NCBI RefSeq assembly: GCF_004027225.2
Contig: NC_044291.2
Location: 11,640,707-11,704,706, forward strand
DNA from: Strigops habroptila
Lineage: Eukaryota > Chordata > Aves > Psittaciformes > Psittacidae
DNA: 64,000 nt
Direction of reading: 5' to 3'
Position numbers and translations under genes: made by a program. Under the pieces are notes generated by a model. The model searched no databases and was not told the DNA's origin. It worked only from the letters and a program-made list of their open reading frames with translations. This document shows, one piece after another, positions 45,850 to 58,650 of the stretch. How positions within the stretch are numbered: the stretch's first letter is position 1; every line of letters starts with the position of its first letter.

Positions 45850-48800
45850 TCAGCTTTTCTGGTTCAAGAGCCAGGAGAAGAGCAGTTTCCTGGGCCGGGG
45901 CCTCCGGGCCTGCCGGCTGCGCACGGCGCGAGGGGAGCGCCACACCTTGATGGTGGTGTCGTCGCTGGCGGTGAGGAGCAGCTCCTGCTCCACCGGGCTG
46001 AACGCCACCGAGTTGACCACATTGTCGTGCTGCAGCTTGGCCAGGCAGATGTTGTAGTGCCGGTCCCAGATGTAGCCGTGGCGATCCTCTGCCCCGCTGC
46101 AGTGGACAGGACAAGGTAAGGACATCACTGTGAGCCTGCTGCTCCCAACCCCCGGCCTCCATCTGCAGCCCTGTCACCCACAGAATCTCAGAACAGTTTG
46201 GGTTGGAAGGGACCTTCAAAGCTCCTCTAGTCCAACCCCCTGCAATGAGCAGGGACACCTTCAACCAGATCAGGTTGCTCAGAACCACATCCAGCCTGGT
46301 CTGGGATGTCTCCAGGGATGGTGCATCCACCACCCCTCTAGGCAACATGTGCCAGTGTTTCACCACCCTCATTGTAAAGAGTTTCTTCACATCCAGCCTG
46401 AATCTCCCTCTTTCAGTTTAAAACCATCACCCCTCGCCCTGTCACAACAGGCCCTGCTAAAAGGTCTCTCCCCATCTTTCTTATAGGCCCCTTTTAAGTA
46501 CTGAAAGGCCACAATAAGGTTCTCCAGAGTCTTCTCCAGGCTGAACAGCCCCAACTCTCTCAGCCTTTCCTCACAGCAGAGGTGCTCCATCCCTCTGATC
46601 ATTTCTGTGACCCTCCTCTGGACTCTCTCCAGCAGGTCCATGTCTTTCCTGTCCTGAGGACTCACCACCTTCAGGCCAGCTCCCTCTGGGATCCAGAGCC
46701 TGTTTGAAGAGCCCCTTGAACTCACCCCACAGCACCCGCTGCCCACAGCCCTCAGGAAGGGCATTTGCCACCTGCTGCCAAATGTGGCACAGCCCAGGAT
46801 TTGCCCTTTCCTTACAGACTTCCCACAGGACTGGGGCAGACAGCCCTTGCCAGCACCCCGATTCAGTCCCTGTGCTCCTCACAACCCTCCCGCTCCCTGC
46901 TCTGCTCAGCACACACACAGACCAGCCCTGCTTGCACAAGCCAACCCACAGTGACAGCTCCAAGGCCCTCCCAAAGGTCAGGACCCTGCCCCCTCCATCG
47001 CCACACACCTCGCTACGAAGTCCCTGCTGACATCCAGGAAAATGAAGAAGCACTCCTCGTTGGGTGTGTAGGCCCGGTGTGCCCGCAGGGCTCTCTTCAC
47101 CTCCTTCATGGTCTTCAGGTCGAACACGTGCAGGTCGATCTCCTCGGCGATGGGGGGCGGCTGCATGGGGTCAGAGATGACGCAGTCGCGGGGCCAGGCC
47201 CGGCTGTTCACATACAGGTACCTGGGGGGGAGCAGAGGGGTGACCCTGCACCTTGCTGCATGCGACAGCACTCATGGAGCCCCAGCTGGAAATGTGCACG
47301 TCGGTGGCACAGGGACCCAGCGGCTGCTCTGGCCCTTGGTAAGCCCGAGGCTCAGCTCACCAAAATCCGGGCTGAAACATGGGAACAGGCTGCTGGAAAC
47401 ACTTCTTGCCATGTTTGGAACAAAAAAAGTGAGCCCTGGGGGCTAGGCCAAGCCTCTTTAATCCCATTATAACCCACTGTAAGGACGGTGGTGTATTGTG
47501 AGCAGCAGGTCGAGGGAGGAGATTCTCCCCTCTCTGCTGTGCTCTGGGGAGACCCCCCCCTGCAGTCCTGATCCAGCTCTGGGCAACAGCACAAGAGGGA
47601 CGTGGAGCTGCTGGAGCGAGTCCAGAGGAGGCCACGGAGCTGCTGCGAGGGCTGGAGCAGCTCTGCTCTGGAGCCAGGCTGAGAGAGCTGGGCTGGGGCA
47701 GCCTGGAGAAGAGAAGGCTCCTGAAGGGGAGACCTTAGAGCAGCTCCAGTGCCTAAAGGGGCTCCAGGAAACCTGGAGAGGGGCTTTGGACAAGGGCCTG
47801 TAGGGACAGGACAAGGGGAATGGCTTTAACCTGACAGAGGGGAGATTGAGATGAGCTCTTAGGCAGAAGCTCTTCCCTGTGAGGGTGCTGAGGCGCTGGC
47901 ACAGGGTGCCCAGAGAAGCTGTGGCTGCCCCATCCCTGGCAGTGTTCAAGGCCAGGTTGGACACAGGGGCTTGGAGCAACCTGCTCTAGTGGAAGGTGTC
48001 CCTGCCCATGGCAGGGGTTTGGAACTGGGTGAGCTTTAAGGTCCCTTCAACCCAAACCAGCCTGAGGTTGATCTGCCTTGGGAACAAGACACATTGTGTG
48101 AGCAGTTTCTTCACTCTTATAAGCTCCCTGCCTGACCCTATCCTGACCTGGGCTCAGCAGTGCAGAGGAGGAAAGCAATCCTGATGAGGGGAACACAGGC
48201 ATCTGCACCAAGACAAAAATGAGATCTGAACAAGCAGAGCGGCCTATGCAGGCACCCCCTGTATCCACTAAGTCATGTCTTCTCCTGGTCACTCCACAAA
48301 GCCCCTGAGCAGCTGCTGCCCACCCCTGCAGTGCCTGCGAAGCCAGCACTGCCACACTCACCTGTGGTCAGGGGAGAGGCCCATGCCAATGATGTGCCCA
48401 TGGATGTCGATGACGTGATCCAGTGAGTCAAAGAACTCATCCGAGCGCCTCTCCTCCCCGAGCACTGGGCCAGCAGTCGTCATCTGGTGGGGCAGGATCC
48501 TTTTAATCCCTTGGGGACAGAAAGCAGAATCAGGCCGTTCTGCAGGCTGCTGCCAGCAGACAGCAGGGGTGGTGGAGGTCCCAAGGCTTCAAGAAGGGGC
48601 TTCCCTTACTGCTGCTAAGAGAGGAGAACTGGCTCACTGGTGGAGAGCCAGACCGGGGCTGCTGTCCCTGCCCGGCTTCTTCGAGCTCTCCAAGTGCTCT
48701 CCCACTTTTGGCCAGGACACTGCCCGTGACACACTGGCACATTCACCAAGAGGGACGTGGAGCTGTTGGAGCAAATCCAGAGGAGGCCACAGAGATGCTG

Positions 48801-51800
48801 CGAGGGCTGGAGCAGCTCTGCTCTGAAGCCAGGCTGAGAGAGCTGGGCTGGGGCAGCCTGGAGAAGAGAAGACTCCAGGGAGACTTTCCACCCCTTCCAG
48901 GACAAGGGGAATGGCTTTAACCTGCCAGAGGGGAGACTGAGATGAGCTCTGAGGCAGAAGCTCTTCCCTGTGAGGGTGCTGAGGCGCTGGCACAGGGCGC
49001 CCAGAGAAGCTGTGGCTGCCCCATCCCTGGCAGTGTTCAAGGCCAGGTTGGACACAGGGGCTTGGAGCAACCTGCTCTAGTGGAAGGTGTCCCTGCCTGT
49101 GGCAGAGGGTTGGAACTGGATGAGCTTTAAGGTCCCTTCCAACCCAAACCAGTCTGGGATTCTATGATTCCACCCCAGGCAGGGAGATGCCCAGTGCCTG
49201 GCTGGCACAGCCACTCATCGCTCCAAGCACATCCCACAGCACACTCTGAAGCAGGACTTCCTGACTAAAGGAGACACATGTTATGGGTCAAGCCCTTTCA
49301 CCTTCCAGCTCTAGAGGTCCCAACACAAACAATCCACAACAGCTTCCTGAAGGAATCCTATAAGCCTCAGCTGTTCTTGGGCACACATGGGCTTAACCAT
49401 CAGCAGGTCCAAGTGGAGCTGGAAGATGGCCCGGCCCATCCCATTGCCCTTCTAAAGGAATCATTGCCAAACATCCTTAATTTCAGCCCTCTCCCACGGA
49501 TCAACAAGACTGGGGTGACACCACAGTGCACCTGAAGTCCAAGGCCCTTCACAACATCACTGCATCTGAATCTGGGCAGTTCAGGATGCTCATTCTCCCA
49601 CCCACCTGGCACTGCTCACCAGCATTTCATTTCCACAGCACTACACTCCCAGTTCCAAACTCGGCTACGTGTCCTCTCTGCACAGGTCAACAGAAGAGGC
49701 GGCTGTGCCCGTGACTCAGACCTGCCACGAGCACAAGGGAGACAGGAGTTCCAAGGCAACTCCCGCAGAAGTGCTTGTGTGCCACAGATCAGGCCAGGGC
49801 GCGACTGCCCAGCAGCTCCAGCAGCAGCGGGGCGAGAGACAGGCACAACACGGAGCTCTTTCAAGCACCAGTTCCTCATGGGCAGACACCAGATGCACAA
49901 GGGCTGGTTCCACACACAGGCTGATGGGTGAACGTAACATCTTGCAGTGACTCATGGCTGGGAGAGCAGCCGAGCCAGGGCTCGTCCCCCCAAAGAGCCG
50001 GTCGGTGCTGCCAGCGCTGGCCACCAGCCAGGGAGCTGCTGGAGGTAGTTCAAAGGCATCAAAGCCCACAGGCCCGGGGGCTGTGCCGGAGGTCAGTGGA
50101 TGCAGATGCAGTGCTGGGTGCAGGGCTGAGCTGTCACCCACCACGCAGGGCAAGGTCCACCACGTCCAGCTGCAGACCCGGCTGTGGACAAGAGCACGGG
50201 GCAGAGCCACACTTAGTCCCGGTCACATTCCCAACTTAGGTGCACAAAGACCAAGTGACTCTTCTCCAAGTTGGCCTCAGCTTTGCAAACTGCCTTTGCC
50301 TAGGCTGTGCTGGTGCAGGACCAAGTAACAGGAAGGTTAGAAGAGCCTGCAGCAGCGAGGCTGTAATTGTGCAAGCAGCAAAAGGACCTGAAACTGTCTG
50401 GCTTTATAGAAGAGTCTTCTTGCCTGGAAGCAGCTCTCCCTGCCTCCCCACACTTCTACTGATCTGCCTGGTCCTTTCCACTGAACCTCTCTGCTAGCTT
50501 TAGGGGCTTTTGGAGAAGCAGCCGGACTACCTGCTTCTGTCCATTGCTGTACCTACTTCCTATAAATCCAGGCTCTGCTAGTCCTGTGCCTCAACAAGAG
50601 AGCCCTGGATGAGCAAGAGAAGTCCTAACCCACAAAAAGGTCACCGGCAGTGCCATTGCCCTGCATATGCTGCAACTACAGCTCCTTGTACCCTACAGAG
50701 CAGGGAGGCCAAGTGCCATAAAGTGCCTGGCACCAGCTTCCCATGGAAACACCCGCTGGGGCAGCTAAGAACCTACCCTGAGACCTACAGTACAAAGCAG
50801 GGCTGCCCAAGGGTCTCAGTGAGGCCAAAAGGCCAAATGATGGTGGGTGACCATACAGCGGGCAGGGGGTGAGGCAGGCCAGGCTCAGGGGCAGGCAGGG
50901 CACCATCTCCCAGGGCTGAGGGGGCACCATGCAAGCAACACGTGAGCTCCAAGCTGCTCGAGCCAGTGCTACCCTGATGCTCTCTCCACCCCCCACAGGA
51001 GAAGAGGACTGAGGCTCTTCCACACACCCCCATCAGAGCAATCACCCCCCTTCATCCACCCACGGTGCATAACTCATGGCTGATGTCCTGAAGTCAGAAG
51101 TTCCTTCTTGATCTTCTACTCAGCCCTCACCATGACTTTGTTGTTTGGCCACATGTCAAGCCTGGTAGCAGCAAAACCCTCAGGCAAGCACTTGCAAGGT
51201 GGAACCCCCTTCAGTGACTGGGGGCACCTCAAAAGCCTCCTGTATCGAGAGCCAAATGGCCTCAACAAAGCTGCAACTCACTTGCCACAAACAGGCAGCA
51301 AATAAACCAGGTCTTTTCCAGATTCAAATTCAGCCCATGCCCGCAGGGCAGCTGGTGTGCCCTGGGCTTAGACCTCAGCCTTACCTATCTGGTGTGGGGA
51401 GTAGGTGAGGCATCCTGTGGTGAAGATTAAGTACTTTGTCTTGCTGTTGCTGTCCGTGGAGAGCAGGTTCAGCTCAGGGGGTTTAGTTCTGTTGCGTACA
51501 AACAGCTCAGCCACCTTTGTCTCGAGCTCCGTGTCGGTCATGGCAGGCCTCACCCGGCCCTCCATGATATCATCAAAGAGCTGCTGCAGCCCATCCTCTG
51601 CTGGCACACCCCCGTCATCCAGCAATTCCTGTACTGCTGGCTCCGGAGGCTGCTTGGGCTTGGCCTCCTCTTCCTCGCTGTCACTGCCAAGATCAAAGAC
51701 GCGGCAGGTGGAGGTGGAGGAGGCAGCGAGCTGCTCCTCGTAGTCCAGGAGCAGGTCCGGCGAATCGTAGCGGCTGCAGTCGGCCACCATCACCGTCCGG

Positions 51801-54800
51801 ATAGTGCTGGCGTTCAGGTTCTGGATTTTGAACAGTCTCTTCACTACATTCACATTCTCGGACTCTATGCCCTGCAAGCAGAAGGGAGAAGTAAGCAGGA
51901 ACCATCTCAGGTCCCTCCTACAGTTCAAACTAAGAGCTGCCTGCTGAGCCCTTGAGTTGGCACAGCGACACCAGCCACACACCGACCTCTCTTTGTGCTG
52001 CTACGTGGAGCAGGGACCATGAGAACTGGCCCCCAAGGATGGCCAGCTCTGTGGCACTTCTTCCTATCCTGGAGGTGGGCACACTGAGACACAAAACTCC
52101 TGCAGGCTGGAGCTGGGAAACACAGAGGCTGAGCAGCCCCGCTGCCACCCACAGCCTGAGGCCACCAGCGGGTGCTGCTTGGGGTGTTAGAATTCCAGGA
52201 CAGGCCTCTAAGATACACACAAATGCAGCACAAAGGCCCATCCTCTGGCCTATAAGCAGCAGAGGCAGGGGACCTCCATGCTCTGCAGTTCACCTGTGCC
52301 AAACCACCCCGGTTATCTGCTCCCAGATACAAGCAGCAGGTCTCTTCCTGCCCAACTGCCCTGGCAGCCTGCAGCCGTGCTTCAACACCCCTGGACAACG
52401 TGGGCAAGGTGCTTCCTCACCTCATGGGGATGGAAGAGTCAGTGCTGTAGCGTCAGAGCAAAGCAGAGATGTGGTTATGGGAAGGATCTCTGCTACCAGA
52501 GGATTTCACCTGGGGCCAGCATCAACTGTTCATGTTAAAAACCACAAACAGTGGGATATGCAGCTGTGACACTGAGACAAGGGCAAAACATGAAAGAAGA
52601 ACACGTCTGAGCAGGAAAAATCCCAGAGAATGGACAAGCAGCAAACAAGTAGCATAAAGGCAGCTCACACTGATCTCCAGGTCTCATCACAGCACCAGAG
52701 CCAGCACCTGGCCCACAGAACCACCAGCAAGGACAGGCAGGGCTGAGCTCAGCCTCGTGGCTGCCTCCGGCTCCCAGGAACAACACACTGAGCTGCCAAG
52801 CAGGAGAGCGGCCACTGCTGGGGTACGTGCCAGGCTCCAGCTGTCCCAGGCCCAGCTTCATATTAGCAAGGACCTCAGCAACCCTGCTGCCATCCAGCCA
52901 CTCTCCTGTTGAGCAACACATGCTCTAGGGCACTGCAGTCAAGTCCTCATCCCAATTAATGGGGCAAGAGTTAATGGAATGTGAAAGTAGAGTCAGAATA
53001 TTGTAATAGGTACCACAACACCAAGTGTGGAGAAGCCTCACACAAGGGTTGCCTCAAGCTCGGGATCCTGAGGGCAACTCAGAGAAGACAAACAGGGAGG
53101 ACAGGAGGATTGGGCCATTCCTCCCCACTCACACCTCCTCTGCAGCTTTGCCTCCCCCAGGAGCCAGCAGGAAGCTGTGCTGCCTGTGGAGCTGGAACAA
53201 AGGCACCTCACCTGGAAAGCATTGTTCAGCCACAGCACAGAGCAGGAGGTTATACGCCCAATCCGATGCAGATTGCCAGATATCAAGTTGGTTTCATTCA
53301 ACCAGCAGCCAAACACATCGTAGGGTTTATTCCTCACCCTGGAAAGCAGCGTGAAGTTCTCTGGAAGGGAGGGGAAACATGACCGTGAGGCAATGGCTCC
53401 TGGCCCTAGAGAGACCGCGGCAGAAGGCACGGAAGATGGATTCAAGTCTCCACAGGAGAGGCTCTGATGCAGCACCTCCACTGCCAGCTGAGCAGCAACC
53501 ACCATCCAGCTTCCAGTCACTCCTATGAAGATAGACATTTCTCTCTCCCACAGCGATGTGTGGGGACAGCAAGCACAAGGGAAACCAAAATAAAAGGGCA
53601 GCCAGAGCAAAGAGCAATCTAATCTCAGAGCCCTCTCCAAGCACGGCTCAAAGCAGACACCCCAAGGATAAGAACAAGTCAAACATGTACAGGGTATCTT
53701 CACTCCCACCCCCGGCGCTCAGGGCCTTTCTAAGCAGGACATATATGCATTTAGGAGCACCCCTCGATTTCTGGCACAGTGAGGCTGCAGCACTGAGATG
53801 GTGAGAGACAACACAGCTGGGATTTGGGAGCTTCACAGAACTGCAGCAAAAGAGGTGAAGCAGACCCAGATGAATGTGCCTCAGAAAGGTCCCGAGAGCC
53901 CAGGCTGGGACTAGCACCACGTGAGTCAGAAATGGCGGTTCAAAGACAACAGGTAACGTGGGTAACTCTTGCCTTGCCCAGACTGTCACTTAGAACTGAA
54001 GTGAGAATACACATATGCCACACTGCTCCTAGCTGATGGCACGGTCACCTGAGCAGAGCTGCGGCCATCCAGAAGGTTTACCCTAAGAAACTGTGATTGG
54101 GAACCCTTTGCACAGATGGTAGAAGGCAGGACAAGCAGAGGTCAAGGCCACCGCACACCCCAAGAGGAAGGGAACCCCAGCACCCACCACTTCACCCCTC
54201 CCAGGAACCCCAGTGAAGGAGAGGGTCACATTTACCCATGCTGATTACAGCAATCTCTCCTGAGGAGGAGTTGTGGGGCCCCACAAAGACACCGGACACC
54301 AGGAGGAGCGAGTCATCGGAGTTGAACTGGGAGAACTGTGTGTAGCTCCAGTTGTACGGCCTCATGTTGGAGCTGTGCTGCAGGGAGATGTCCAGCTCAT
54401 TGCTCCAGATCTATAGGCAGATGGACAAACAGTCGGGAAGCTGCTGAGAAGCCCGAATGTGGTTCCACTTTATCTGTTCTGCCAGCACTCACCAGGCCAA
54501 GGGAAAAAACCAATATCAAAGACCCCATTTAACTGCCTCCTGGTCCCAACATCCCTGTCAATTCCCCCGACAGAAAATGGCCAGCAGCTCTGGAGAGCAG
54601 CTCAACACAGGACTGCTCCCCAGCCAGTGCAGTGAATGGTACTGTCACAGCTGGATTTTTCAGCATGTTCAGAGAGATTTCTCCCAAGACAACCCCTCAA
54701 GCAAGACATCTTCTGGAGTGGATCATTATCTCCTCACTCTTTGTTAGACCCACGACACAACAGGGGACTGCTTTTCACCTAGGAAGCAGCTAGAGCAGGC

Positions 54801-57800
54801 AGGCACCTCGGCCACCTTCACATGGGCCAGAGCTGGAATCCACAGCCCTCAAGGCTACATTTGCAAGAGCCATTAGTTCTGTGGTTTGGAGAACAACTCA
54901 GCATTGCAGGAACTGGCCTAAGTCCAGGGACACCCAGTCAAACCTCTCCTCTCCACAGACTTCCTAGAAGCTGCTCTTGTGGCTGAGCCCCACTAAATCA
55001 AAGCTGGAAGGGTTGTGCAGGGGAGGCTGACACTTTACCTTGACAGTACAGTCTTTGGAGCACGATGCAAACAAACAGCCAGAGTGGGAAAAGCTGAGGT
55101 GCAAAACCTGGTCATTGTGCTCCTTCAGGGCCTGCACTTCCACACAAGGGATGGTATCGTAGAGCCTCTGGAACTCATCATACCAGGAGACAGCAGCTGT
55201 AACACATGAGCAGGAACATGGGACAGGAATGAAAGTGGAGGGAAGCAACACAGCACTCACAGTCCAGACTCTGAGACTTGCAGCCCAGAACCCCCCCCAT
55301 GTGCTGGGCTGCACCCCGAGAGTGTGAGCAGCAGGTCGAGGGAGGGGATTCTCCCCCTCTGCTGCGCTCTGGGGGAGACCCCCCCTGCAGTCCTGACCCA
55401 GCTCTGGGGCAACAGCACAAGAGGGACGTGGAGCTGCTGGAGCGAGGCCAGAGGAGGCCCCGGAGCTGCTGCGAGGGCTGGAGCAGCTCTGCTCTGGAGC
55501 CAGGCTGAGAGAGCTGGGCTGGGGCAGCCTGGAGAAGAGAAGGCTCCTGAAGGGGAGACCTTCCAACCCTTCCAGGAGAATGGGAATGGCTTTAACCTGC
55601 CAGAAGGGAGATTGAGATCAGCTCTTAGGCAGAAGCTCTTCCCTGTGAGGGTGCTGAGGCGCTGGCACAGGGTGCCCAGAGAAGCTGTGGCTGCCCCATC
55701 CCTGGCAGTGTTCAAGGCCAGGTTGGACACAGGGGCTTGGAGCAACCTGCTCTAGTGGAAGGTGTCCCTGCCTGCTCTGCTGCAGCCATCATCCCCATAG
55801 CTCCAGCCGAGTTCACAAAGGGCTCAACAGCTTTCTCTGTAGCTCCCCCACTCTCACACAAAAAACCCCCCAGTTTCTTGCAGTGAACACACATCCCTGC
55901 ACCCTATCACTGCTCTCTAAACCCCTACAGCCAGGGCAAGAAACAGCCAGGGCAGAGCTATGGAACAAAATCCTTGCTCAGACACAACAGCATCAGAAGT
56001 GCAGACGTGCTCCAGCACAATGCAAACAAATCTATCATGTGATGAGAGGGAAGCTGCCCCTCAGGGTACTGGGCTCTGCTCTGCTTATCTTTATCTTGTC
56101 TAACACAGCATTGAGAAGGTTCCAGAAAGGGTATGGGACCAGGAAAAAAACATCTCCATGAGATAAGAGACTAGAGAAAGCAAGAGAGAAGCGCAGGATC
56201 TGGACACAGGCTGCCAGGGCAGAGCAGGAGCCCTGCAGCAAAGCCTGGAGCATGCTCACAGAAGTCACACTGGCAGCCAATAAAGAGACAAATAAAGAGG
56301 ACTTTTAACCAAGTGCCCCATAAGGCAGCCTAGAGACTTCTTGCAGCAGCAAATCCCAAGGAAGCAAAGAGGATTATTTATGTACATGGATAAGGGCCAA
56401 CTTTCCTGGTTACACTGAACAGGACTGAGGGTTTTTGGAGCTCACTGCAGCCCAGGAGGCACCTGCTGCTGCAGGAATGGAGCTGCTCGCTGCCAGGACA
56501 CCCACCACTGCTCACCAACCTCTGAAGCTCCTGGTCCCAGCCCGTCCGGCTGGGAAGCAGCCTGGACAGATCCCATCTGGCCAAGCAACCCCAACATTTG
56601 CTCTTACGAAGACCCACTGGATATCATTACCACAGAGCTGCCCAGGGCGGGCAGACTGGCAGGGCTTTTCCCCAGGCTCCTGCTTCAGCCCATTGCTGGG
56701 CCTGCCAGCCACCCCCTGCCCCATGGGGGGCTCTCACAGCTCCAGAAGCGCAGCCTGGGATGTGCCTGAATACGTTGCTGAGATCCACCAGCTGCTCAAT
56801 CCCAATGAGTGCTGAAGAACAATGCTGGCAGCTTACTCACTCCAGGAGACTGGAAGTGAATGAGCCTGGCCAAAGAGCCTCAGATAAAACCTAAAGGAAT
56901 GTCCTCAACTCCGCAGAGCTCCCAGGGTCTGCACAAGTGAAGTCACACAGCCACATCTCATCCCTTCTCAGAGCCCTTCTGTCCTGGTGTTCCCTGCCGC
57001 AGGGAGACTGGCTCAGGCTGCTTGATCCTTGGTGTTTCTTCCCATCCTCCTCTAGCAACTGCAACTCAAGATCAAGAATCCGACTCCCTCTGCCTTGGCC
57101 ACCACTGTGGGCCCCAAGAGCATCCCTGGGGCTGAGGATGAAACACATCCCTCCTGGACCTCTGCAGCACGCTGGGAATGTGCTTTCTGGACTCCAGGAG
57201 AGACTCGTTGTGGCAGCACGAGCTCCTGTCAGCAGGTCCCCAGGGCCTGTCCCTGCTGGTGTGACAGTGCTGGGCTACCCTTCCAGACTGCACAAACTGC
57301 TCCCAGCTCCTGACACTCGGCTGGGAACAGACCCATGACTGTGGTCACCACCGACCGCCAACAGCTCTATCCAGGGAAGGCCCTGCCAGGCTCAGATGAT
57401 GCAGACTGTTAATGGGTCATTTTCCTACTGGGAGCTGAGGCTAAGATCAAGATCAAGTCCAACCTGCCCTCGCAAAGTGGGTCAGCTGCTGCCTTACCAC
57501 TTGCTGTACAATTAAAGGGCCGCGCACCCAGCTCCCTCCTCACGGAGCAGGCACAGTTCTGCCTCCAGAGCCAGGCTGCAGCCTGCCCCTGATGGTAATA
57601 ATCTGATCTGCTAATGCACACTTGCGGCTCTTCCTGGTTGGGATGAGAGGGGCAGAGCCTGGAGCGGGGGCTTGCTGCGAGGTCCTGATCAGGAAAAGCC
57701 AGCAGCGATTATCACCAAGTGCAGCTGGGCTGTGCTGGAGCTGCATGCCATGACTCACTGCGGCTCCTGCCATCTCCCTCAGCAGCACCCAGCCAAGCTG

Positions 57801-58381
57801 TGCAGCAGCTACCACAGAGCTCCTGCCTTGAGAGCGCTCAGAAACCACCTTTCTGGGAAAGAAAAGGAAAGCTGAAGCATTCTCAACCATCTGACACCCC
57901 TTTCTGAAGGGTTCGGGCACTTGCAGAGTCCTTCACGTGCACATCATCACCCCAGCCTATAGACTGCTAATGTGACACAGTTCGGGGGCTCATCACCCCC
58001 AGCACCAAAGGACAGAGGGTTGAGCAGCAGAGGGGGAGAGAACTTTCCCCTCCCAGCTTACGGCGGCAGTTCTGGCTCCCGTCACCCGGGTACCTTCCAG
58101 AGCCATCGGGGGGCCTGGCACCGAGCAGCTGCCGTGCGCAGCTCCGGGAGGGCAGCCCCACCAGCCCCGTCCCGCCGCGGCCGCGCACCTGGGTGCCGGG
58201 GCACCTCCCGGGAGATGCGGTAGTAGCGGTAGAAAAGCTCCTTCCACAGGAACTCGTCGCGGGCCACGGCGTGCCACTGCTGGCACACGAGCCCCACCGA
58301 GAGCACGTCTACGTGGTCCAGGTAGAGGAAGATCTCGTAGAGGACGCTGTCGGGGAGAAGAGGGCCGCCGCTCGCGTCCAT
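45850..58381 (-). CDS. FBXW5: FBXW5, F-box and WD-repeat protein 5
   Basis: Substrate receptor of SCF and CUL4-DDB1 ubiquitin ligases; known mammalian targets include SASS6 (centriole number), TSC2 and EPS8. Coding exons on the minus strand: 58189-58381, 55039-55196, 54236-54410, 53212-53360, 51385-51871, 48362-48509, 47009-47221, 45850-46096. They sum to 1770 nt (589 aa; human 566). The F-box is residues ~5-50 (LLPDSVLYEIFLYLD, DEFLWKELFYRYYR). WD repeats include VLHLSFSHSGCLFASCSKD near residue 95 and VVNSVAFSPVEQELLLTASD near the C-terminus. Exon 6 (162 codons) holds an acidic, low-complexity segment (DLGSDSEEEEAKPK) somewhat longer than in human, which accounts for most of the extra length. 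The start ATG follows a 5' acceptor (TTTGCAG at 58403-58409), so an untranslated first exon lies upstream. Confidence 0.97.
46182..46665 (-). mobile_element. CR1 LINE 3' fragment, older subfamily, FBXW5 intron
   Basis: Lies in the intron between FBXW5 exons 8 and 9, in the sense direction of FBXW5. It has the typical CR1 3' end (CAGAATCTCAGAACAGTTTG) and extends into ORF2 C-terminal coding sequence (ERLRELGLFSLEKTLENLI in the right frame). It is distinct from the young copies and closer to the common avian CR1 consensus. Confidence 0.92.
47498..48068 (+). mobile_element. CR1 LINE 3' fragment, longest young copy, FBXW5 intron
   Basis: About 570 bp, antisense to FBXW5. It starts at GTGAGCAGCAGGTCGAGGGA, carries the long-variant internal segment (CTTAGAGCAGCTCCAGTGCC, GGGCCTGTAGGGACAGGACA), and ends within CCAAACCAGCCTGAGG. 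It lies 290 bp from the exon at 48362. Confidence 0.95.
48747..49170 (+). mobile_element. CR1 LINE 3' fragment, short variant, FBXW5 intron
   Basis: Antisense to FBXW5. After GAGAAGAGAAGACTCCAGGG the sequence reads ACTTTCCACCCCTTCCAGGA, skipping the ~75-bp block present in the long variant. It ends with TCTGGGATTCTATGATTC. Confidence 0.95.
49171..51384 (-). other. FBXW5: FBXW5 intron without other features
   Basis: About 2.2 kb between the CR1 copy and exon 6. I see no exon, RNA gene or tandem repeat in it. Confidence 0.5.
55323..55774 (+). mobile_element. CR1 LINE 3' fragment, short variant, FBXW5 intron
   Basis: Antisense to FBXW5, starting at GTGAGCAGCAGGTCGAGGGA, 127 bp upstream of the exon at 55196 on the gene strand. 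It has the short-variant junction GAGACCTTCCAACCCTTCCA. It stops at GGTGTCCCTGCCTG, so the last ~60 bp of the 3' end are missing. Confidence 0.93.
55775..58188 (-). other. FBXW5: FBXW5 first coding intron, no other feature seen
   Basis: About 2.4 kb between coding exons. No exon, RNA gene or repeat array is recognised on either strand. Confidence 0.5.
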
Positions 58382-58449
58382 CGTGTCATTCTGCCGCCGC
58401 GCCTGCAAACGGAGGGGGGTGAGGCAAGGCCTGGCCCGGCCGCAGCGCC

Positions 58450-58570
58450 ACACCGGGCCCCCGCACTGACCCCCCCACACCGGGCCCCGCACCGGGCCCC
58501 CGCACCGGGCCCCCCGCACCGGGCACACCGCACCGGGCAAACCGCACTGAGCCCCCCGCACCGGCCCCCC
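58450..58570. repeat. CCGCACCGGGCCC short tandem repeat in FBXW5 intron 1
   Basis: Eight or so units of CCGCACCGGGCCCC type (11-15 bp) fill the intron between the untranslated first exon and the start-codon exon of FBXW5. They lie inside the CpG island. Confidence 0.88.
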
Positions 58571-58587
58571 CGGGCTCCCTCCCGCAC

Positions 58588-58650
58588 CTCGGCGGCTCCG
58601 GCGGCTCCGCTGGCCCCGCCCACTCCGCGCAGCGCTTCCGCCGCCCCGCC
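58588..58650 (-). other. FBXW5: Probable FBXW5 untranslated exon 1
   Basis: On the minus strand, GC-rich sequence ends at GCCGCCGAG|GTGCGG (donor at 58586-58587), matching the acceptor at 58403. The transcription start is not visible; a CCAAT box (inverted for this gene) lies at 58672-58676. Confidence 0.6.
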
